Below are positions 59,384 to 64,000 of a stretch of DNA of 64,000 nt, piece by piece; position 1 is the first letter of the stretch, and each line of letters opens with the position of its first letter. Location of the stretch: NCBI RefSeq assembly GCF_000311785.1, contig NZ_HE978543.1:18162-82161 (forward strand), given 5' to 3'. The DNA is from Brevibacillus massiliensis (GTDB lineage: Bacteria; Bacillota; Bacilli; Brevibacillales; Brevibacillaceae). The notes below the pieces were generated by a model that worked only from the letters and a program-made list of their open reading frames with translations, had not been told where the DNA came from and searched no databases. Position numbers and translations under genes: made by a program.

Positions 59384-60865
59384 TTAGGCATTGATTTTTT
59401 GCGTCCCGTAGTAGACGGTTTTTTCCTGCAAGTAAAAATCTAGTGCTGCCCGCCCGGATTCCCGGTAAGTCGCCGTGCTAGACATCTTAACGCCGCCAAA
59501 CGGGGCGTTCAGCGCGTTGCCCGTTGTCGGACGATTTACTTTTACGACTCCGGATTGAATGTGGTCAATAAAATATTGCACCCGGTTGGCATCAGCCGTA
59601 CAGATCGCGGCGGATAATCCGAAATCAACATCATTGGCAATCTCCACCGCCTCTTGGCAGCCGCCCGCGCGAATGACGGAAATCACAGGGCCGAAAATTT
59701 CCTCCCGGGCAATGCGCATCCCAGGCCTTACTTCGGTAAAAATCGCCGGACTTACATAATACCCGTTCGCATAATCACCTTCGAGGAGCCGCTCCCCGCC
59801 AAAAACCAGCTTTGCACCTTCCGCTATGCCGAGCTTGATGTACGACAATACGTTTGTCAATTGGCTCTCATTTGCCAGCGGACCAATCTCAACGCCTTCG
59901 CTCAACCCGCTGCCGACCTTCAGCGCTTTTGTCTTCTCGATTAACGCATCGACGAACCGATCGTGCACTTCATCCATTACGATTACTCTGCTCGTTCCCG
60001 TGCAAGCTTGTCCTGTCAGCTCGAAGCCGCCTTTAATCGCCAGCTCGGCCGCTTGCTCGAGATCGGCATCCTCCAACACAATCAGCGGGTTTTTGCCGCC
60101 CAGTTCAAGCTGAACGCGGGTGGAGAGGCGAACGGATTGGCTGATTTGCTCTCCGGCCGCTGTCGAGCCGGTAAATGTGACCGCCTTGACTGCCGGATGG
60201 GTGATCAGCGGTTTCCCGATTTTCGAGGCCGAACCGGTTACAAAGTTGATGACGCCTGCCGGCAAACCCCCATTGTGCAGCGCTTCTACCAAACGGTAAG
60301 CAATGAGCGGAGTGTCCAATGCCGGCTTGAAAACCACTGTATTGCCCGTCACGAGAGCGGGCGCAATTTTGCGTACAGGTATGGAAATCGGGAAGTTCCA
60401 GGGCGTGATGACCGCCACGACACCAAGCGGCTCTTTTTTCGTGTAAACAAAGACGGTCGGGTCGTCCGAAGGCAAAGTAACGCCAGAGACGTTCAACCCC
60501 TCCGAAGCGTAATAGCGCAGCGTCTGCACGGAACGTTTCACTTCCATCCGGCTGCTTGCCAGCGTTTTGCCCTCCTCGCTGGTCAATTCCGCCGCGTACT
60601 GCTCAACGCCCGCTTCCAGCAAATCGGCCGCTTTGTACAGGATTGCCGCCCGTTTGCTGGGCGGGACAGCACGCCAAGACAAGAAGGCCTGCTGTGCCGC
60701 TTCAATCGCCTGCAGTACATCCTCCTCTATGGAGGCCTGGAAACGCGCGACAACCTCTGTCGAAAGGGCCGGATTCCTGCTGTCGAAGGTCTCATTGCTT
60801 ACTGACTCTACCCATTCTCCGTTAATCAAGTTTTTGAAGGTCTGTACTGCCATTTCAACCGCCAT
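59384..60865 (-). CDS. Aldehyde dehydrogenase of the diiron-protein cluster
   Basis: 493 residues. TPWNFPISIPVRKIAPALVTG, FTGSTAAGEQISQSV, catalytic Glu in LELGGKNPLIVLEDAD and catalytic Cys in GQACTGTSRVIV (about residue 290). FGGVKMSSTATYRESG near the C-terminus lacks the usual SG-x-GRE spacing, so the substrate pocket may be unusual. ATG at 60865 follows AAAGGAG. It presumably oxidises an aldehyde formed by the diiron protein encoded upstream. Not closely similar to the aldehyde dehydrogenase at 30200. Confidence 0.88.
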   Translation of the reverse strand: MAVEMAVQTFKNLINGEWVESVSNETFDSRNPALSTEVVARFQASIEEDVLQAIEAAQQAFLSWRAVPPSKRAAILYKAADLLEAGVEQYAAELTSEEGKTLASSRMEVKRSVQTLRYYASEGLNVSGVTLPSDDPTVFVYTKKEPLGVVAVITPWNFPISIPVRKIAPALVTGNTVVFKPALDTPLIAYRLVEALHNGGLPAGVINFVTGSASKIGKPLITHPAVKAVTFTGSTAAGEQISQSVRLSTRVQLELGGKNPLIVLEDADLEQAAELAIKGGFELTGQACTGTSRVIVMDEVHDRFVDALIEKTKALKVGSGLSEGVEIGPLANESQLTNVLSYIKLGIAEGAKLVFGGERLLEGDYANGYYVSPAIFTEVRPGMRIAREEIFGPVISVIRAGGCQEAVEIANDVDFGLSAAICTADANRVQYFIDHIQSGVVKVNRPTTGNALNAPFGGVKMSSTATYRESGRAALDFYLQEKTVYYGTQKINA

Positions 60866-60969
60866 GTGAATCTCCTTTCCGTGCAATGGCAACGTTTAGG
60901 CAAAACCCATTTCGCGACCGCGAAGCTGTTTTCCGGGAATGGATTTTGCGCGGCCCATTATCCTCTTTG

Positions 60970-61680
60970 CTATTTCCCGCAAAATTCGCGTGAAATGGCG
61001 GCGATGTACATTCTGCGCATCTTGGTCGCTTCTTCAACGATTTGGATGCAGCGCTGCTGCTCTTCCGGTGTTCTCGCATATTCCAAGACGATTTGATAGC
61101 CGCGCTCGCCGTGGATTTCGTCGGATACGATGTGCAGATCGAAAAATTCCACTTCCTCATCGGTGAATCCGTAATGCTCGCGAAGGGTTGGCGTCTGTCT
61201 GCGGTATATCGCAGGCACTTGCGATTCTAACCCGACGACAAGAGCCGCTGTAGCGTACAAGAAATTTTCCCTGAACGCCATTCGATAACACCAGGATTGC
61301 AAGCCGATCGTTTCCGGCAGCAAATGCTTCATCGAAACAATTCGCTCCCGCGTTGTGCCGCAAGCTTCCCCAAACCGGATCAGAAGTTCGGTATGGCGGT
61401 CGCCCCCAAGCTCTTCCTCCCACATGTTTTGAAGCAAAAAGTCTCTTGCGTCCTCATGTGGACAGTTGGCATACACGTAAGCCAAATACTCCGCAAACGG
61501 GCCGACGTAAGCGTAATGCTGCTCCACCCATCTGGCAAAATGCTCTTTCTTCAGTTCACCGTTTGCCCACATGGTCGTGAATGGCGCTTTGGCCACCGCA
61601 TTGCCTTCAATCGCCTGTTCCAATGCGTGACGAAATTCCTCTTTGTTCATCAAAGTAGCTTTGGTTGCGGTTTGGGTCAT
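60970..61680 (-). CDS. Heme-oxygenase-like diiron oxidase/oxygenase (HDO; TenA/PqqC/CADD fold)
   Basis: 236 residues, all-helical. The six ligands of HDO enzymes are present with the spacing seen in Chlamydia CADD: E89 and H96 in WEEELGGDRHTELL, E152 in VGLESQVPAIYRR, and H183, D187, H190 in DLHIVSDEIHGERGY. Such proteins use O2 and two irons for oxidative cleavage, N-oxygenation or decarboxylation of amino-acid-like substrates. TenA and PqqC lack this set, so neither name fits. GAGAGGAG precedes the ATG. A GntR-like operator lies about 70 bp upstream, and the aldehyde dehydrogenase follows 104 bp downstream. Confidence 0.85.
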   Translation of the reverse strand: MTQTATKATLMNKEEFRHALEQAIEGNAVAKAPFTTMWANGELKKEHFARWVEQHYAYVGPFAEYLAYVYANCPHEDARDFLLQNMWEEELGGDRHTELLIRFGEACGTTRERIVSMKHLLPETIGLQSWCYRMAFRENFLYATAALVVGLESQVPAIYRRQTPTLREHYGFTDEEVEFFDLHIVSDEIHGERGYQIVLEYARTPEEQQRCIQIVEEATKMRRMYIAAISREFCGK

Positions 61681-61747
61681 CTGAAAACTCTCCTCTCAAA
61701 ATAAGATAGTGATTTGGGACAAACACACTTCTTAACTATTAGGTATA

Positions 61748-61760
61748 TTGTATACCAAAT
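61748..61760. promoter_or_regulatory. Probable GntR operator ahead of the diiron-protein gene
   Basis: TTGTATACCAAAT, one mismatch from the GGTATACC core, preceded by a second AGGTATA half-site at 61741. Confidence 0.55.
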
Positions 61761-61799
61761 ACTCATTTGAACTTATTATCCCTTCGTTGGACTTGTTTG

Positions 61800-63206
61800 T
61801 CAACCCATAATTTTCAAAATAATCAGCAACAGCATGGACATCAGCAGGAACGTCATCGTAAACGGGGCGTTCCAACGGGACAGCTTATAAGAGCTCTTCT
61901 TCGTCAGGCTTGCCATCATGGCTACTGTCGCATTATACGGTCCCATTAAGAAAGCTGATGCCGCACCTGTGAGCATCGCGATCGCCATTAATTCGACGGA
62001 TACTCCCAGCGCTTGCGGGTTCATCGACTCAGCTGTCAGCGCAAGTGCAACAGCAGGCTGCAGCCCGAGAAAAGCCAGCGTAAATGGAATGAGTGGAATC
62101 AACAGAATAAAAACATCCGCTCCCACCGCATTTTTTACCATAGCCAGCGATTCATTGACGACATGGCCGGCACCGGTGCTTTGGACTGCCGAGATCATAT
62201 AGCCCGCACTCAAAAAGATAAAAAACTGGTCCTTCATATGAAGAAGCTGCTCCGGCAGCTTTTTTTTTGCCGAATGAATAAATGCTCTGCCTTGGCCGAG
62301 CAGTAAGGACCATAGAAAGGCGTAGGGAATGACGATCAACGTAACCACCAGCAGGAAACCGACGTGGGCACTGCTCTCCAATACCGATATCAACCCATTG
62401 AAAATCAATATCGCCGCCAGGATTTGAACCGGATGACCTGCCTTTTCTGCTGCTGTCAGCCGCGCTTCGGCTGCTCCCGTACATTCACGCGCTGCAGCCA
62501 TTTCGCTGATCAGCGATTGAGCAAGCTGCTTTTGCCTGCGTTTGGCTACCGCAAACGCCATCAGACAGTCCACCACAACGCACAGCAAACTAAAGGGAAT
62601 CACGATCGGCAAAATATGGCTCCATTTCACCCTGGTCATCTCCACAACGATGCCCACAATTGGCGTCACGGGTGTCCACATGGTCGGCATACTGAAGCCA
62701 TGCGTAATGGACCTGCTCAAAAAGCGTTCCTTCTCGCTAATCGGAAAAAGCTCCACGGAAGGACGCATCGTTTGGTACACCATCGGAAGCGCGGCAAGAT
62801 TCATAAACGAACTGGATATGAACGCCATAAACGACGTAATGGCATACAGCAAGCCAGAATGCTTTACGTTCTGCTGTATGATCGCCTGCACACGAACCGC
62901 GTAACGCCCCAGCTCAATCGGAATCACGATTAGCGGTATGAAGGCAAATAAGCTCAAAATATTGAGCATCCTGCCAAAGCAGAGTATGTAGCTTGGCAAA
63001 GGAGCGCCGTAGAGCACCAGCAGCGCGATGCCGATAGCCAGCATCAGGCTGCCCAGGACCTGTACAAATCGCTTGGCAAACCGAAATACCGTAAAGACAA
63101 TGAGCAAGCTGACAATGGCGATCAGCCAGTCCAGCAAAACGCTCGGGTATAACGCGGAACAGAGATAGGCGACGATAGCAGTTAGAAATAAAGTTGGCAG
63201 CCTCAT
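61800..63206 (-). CDS. Polytopic membrane transporter, substrate unknown
   Basis: 468 residues with about 11-12 hydrophobic segments and a cytoplasmic loop near residues 220-255. The two halves contain SFMNLAALPMVYQTMRPSV and STGAGHVVNESLAMVKNAVG; TGAASAFLMGPYNATVAMMA near the C-terminus resembles the pore motif of ion-transporter-superfamily anion permeases (ArsB, DASS and GntP types). I cannot assign a family firmly. It is 1 bp after the creatininase-family gene, so both are coupled and it probably imports the cluster's substrate. Confidence 0.78.
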   Translation of the reverse strand: MRLPTLFLTAIVAYLCSALYPSVLLDWLIAIVSLLIVFTVFRFAKRFVQVLGSLMLAIGIALLVLYGAPLPSYILCFGRMLNILSLFAFIPLIVIPIELGRYAVRVQAIIQQNVKHSGLLYAITSFMAFISSSFMNLAALPMVYQTMRPSVELFPISEKERFLSRSITHGFSMPTMWTPVTPIVGIVVEMTRVKWSHILPIVIPFSLLCVVVDCLMAFAVAKRRQKQLAQSLISEMAAARECTGAAEARLTAAEKAGHPVQILAAILIFNGLISVLESSAHVGFLLVVTLIVIPYAFLWSLLLGQGRAFIHSAKKKLPEQLLHMKDQFFIFLSAGYMISAVQSTGAGHVVNESLAMVKNAVGADVFILLIPLIPFTLAFLGLQPAVALALTAESMNPQALGVSVELMAIAMLTGAASAFLMGPYNATVAMMASLTKKSSYKLSRWNAPFTMTFLLMSMLLLIILKIMG

Positions 63207-63207
63207 A

Positions 63208-63957
63208 CTACAACACGTCTTTCACGGCCTTGGTCAAGCGTTCAAGAGCTGTTTCCACGATCTCTTCCCCAATCTCGCGGCTGGCTTTCCTCGCATCCCC
63301 CAGGTTTCCATTCAGCGTCATTTCTTCATAGTAATAAAAGCCTTGCAGCGGATTTCCCGGCCGCAGCTTCTGCCATCTTCCGCCCTCCTGAATCTCACCC
63401 TTGGCCAGCTTTTCCTGACGCACCAACTGGGGCGCCAGATAGAGCGCTTCGGAAACCTCGCGATCACAGCTGTGGCCGTACAGCTTCGATTCAATGCGAC
63501 GATCCATCACATCCTTTGCCGAGGCGGTCGTTTTGGCATAGTAAAAATCAACGCCAAGTTCTCTCGTAAGTGTATCAGCCGCTACGCCAAGCGTGGCTTG
63601 GTTGCCTCCATGCGAATTTAATACGAGAAATTTCTTGATTCCATGCCCCTTCAACGATTTGATCATATCGTGGAGGAGGGCAATTAATGTTGAGGGCTCC
63701 AGGGAGATCGTGCCCGGAAAATGAAGATGGTGGGAAGAGACCCCCATATTGATGGTAGGAGTCATGATCGCTTCAGGAAAAAGCCTTTCAGTCAGCCGCT
63801 TGCCCATTTCCTCCGCAAGCACGGCGTCACAGCTTTCGACCATGTGCGGCCCGTGCTGTTCATGTGCGCCCAGCGGAATAACGGCAATTTTCACCGTCTG
63901 CAGCGCCTCTTTTATCTCCGGCCAAGTCATTTGAGTTAACAGATAGGATGCAGGCAT
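63208..63957 (-). CDS. Creatininase-family amidohydrolase
   Basis: 249 residues. Metal site LGAHEQHGPHMVESCDAVLAE has E33, H35 and D44, aligning with E34, H36 and D45 of creatininase. LNSHGGNQATLG and YGHSCDREVSEALYLAPQL complete the site. Family members hydrolyse cyclic or linear amides (creatinine, mycofactocin peptide, pterin formamides). The first gene of this transporter pair; GAAGGGAG precedes its ATG. The 43 bp beyond it to the window edge is promoter-like AT-rich sequence. Confidence 0.88.
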   Translation of the reverse strand: MPASYLLTQMTWPEIKEALQTVKIAVIPLGAHEQHGPHMVESCDAVLAEEMGKRLTERLFPEAIMTPTINMGVSSHHLHFPGTISLEPSTLIALLHDMIKSLKGHGIKKFLVLNSHGGNQATLGVAADTLTRELGVDFYYAKTTASAKDVMDRRIESKLYGHSCDREVSEALYLAPQLVRQEKLAKGEIQEGGRWQKLRPGNPLQGFYYYEEMTLNGNLGDARKASREIGEEIVETALERLTKAVKDVL

Positions 63958-64000
63958 AATCGGGCTCCCTTCTACTCTTTATTTATTTAGGTCATGGGTC

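Noticed and set aside
60970..61680. PqqC (pyrroloquinoline quinone synthase) identity
   Set aside because: No other pqq genes are present and the six diiron ligands, absent from PqqC, are intact, so only the fold is shared.

Overview
This window looks like chromosome from a moderately GC-rich member of the Bacillales. A Brevibacillus-like or Alicyclobacillaceae-like organism is my inference. The reasons are strong AGGAGG-type ribosome sites, many hairpin-plus-T-run terminators, Bacillus-type protein families (YpdA, YkkC/YkkD-like SMR pair, CdaR/PucR-type regulator) and Fur boxes of the TGATAATNATTATCA type. There are no rRNA or tRNA genes, no CRISPR array and no intact prophage. Only remnants of insertion sequences are visible.

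Layout. 0-5 kb: end of a LytS/YesM-type two-component system, then a decayed efflux locus. The locus holds a TolC-family protein behind tandem Fur boxes, a broken MarR regulator with a 13-G tract, and an EmrB-like MFS gene with an internal deletion. 5-17 kb (all minus strand): an acetamidase/formamidase, then an apparent 11-gene acyl-CoA catabolic operon (3-hydroxyacyl-CoA dehydrogenase, IclR regulator, CoA-transferase A/B, enoyl-CoA hydratase, acyl-CoA dehydrogenase, thiolase, 2-hydroxyacid dehydrogenase, tartrate/malate-type dehydrogenase, ETF beta and alpha). 17-33 kb: an amino-acid uptake and catabolism island with an APC permease, a CdaR-like regulator, an MFS protein, a polar amino-acid ABC transporter, two lysine-6-dehydrogenase-like enzymes in mirror-image arrangement each with its own binding protein, a LivJ-like lipoprotein, an FAD amine oxidase, an aminotransferase and an aldehyde dehydrogenase. 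Five intergenic regions here share a 23-bp motif. It fits lysine (or related diamino acid) degradation through the semialdehyde.

33-45 kb: a molybdopterin/tungsten island with moaA, two moeA-type genes (one fused to a periplasmic-binding-like domain), moaD, an aldehyde:ferredoxin oxidoreductase behind an attenuator-like leader, an excisionase-HTH/PBP regulator, a TupABC-type tungstate transporter and a MoeB/ThiF-type E1 enzyme. 45-56 kb: housekeeping and stress genes, namely AlaX-type editing protein, YpdA, 7Fe ferredoxin, P1 aminopeptidase with an SMR pair and TetR regulator, a gamma-glutamylcyclotransferase-like protein, and a glutamate synthase large subunit without its small subunit.

56-64 kb: a compact, GntR-controlled cluster of unknown substrate. 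It has an aspartate-dehydrogenase-like enzyme, a plant-type [2Fe-2S] ferredoxin, a 99-residue orphan, a GlcG/HbpS protein, an aldehyde dehydrogenase, a heme-oxygenase-like diiron protein with all six expected metal ligands, a polytopic transporter and a creatininase-family hydrolase. Palindromes around GGTATACC lie in three of its promoters. This is the best candidate for an undescribed pathway.
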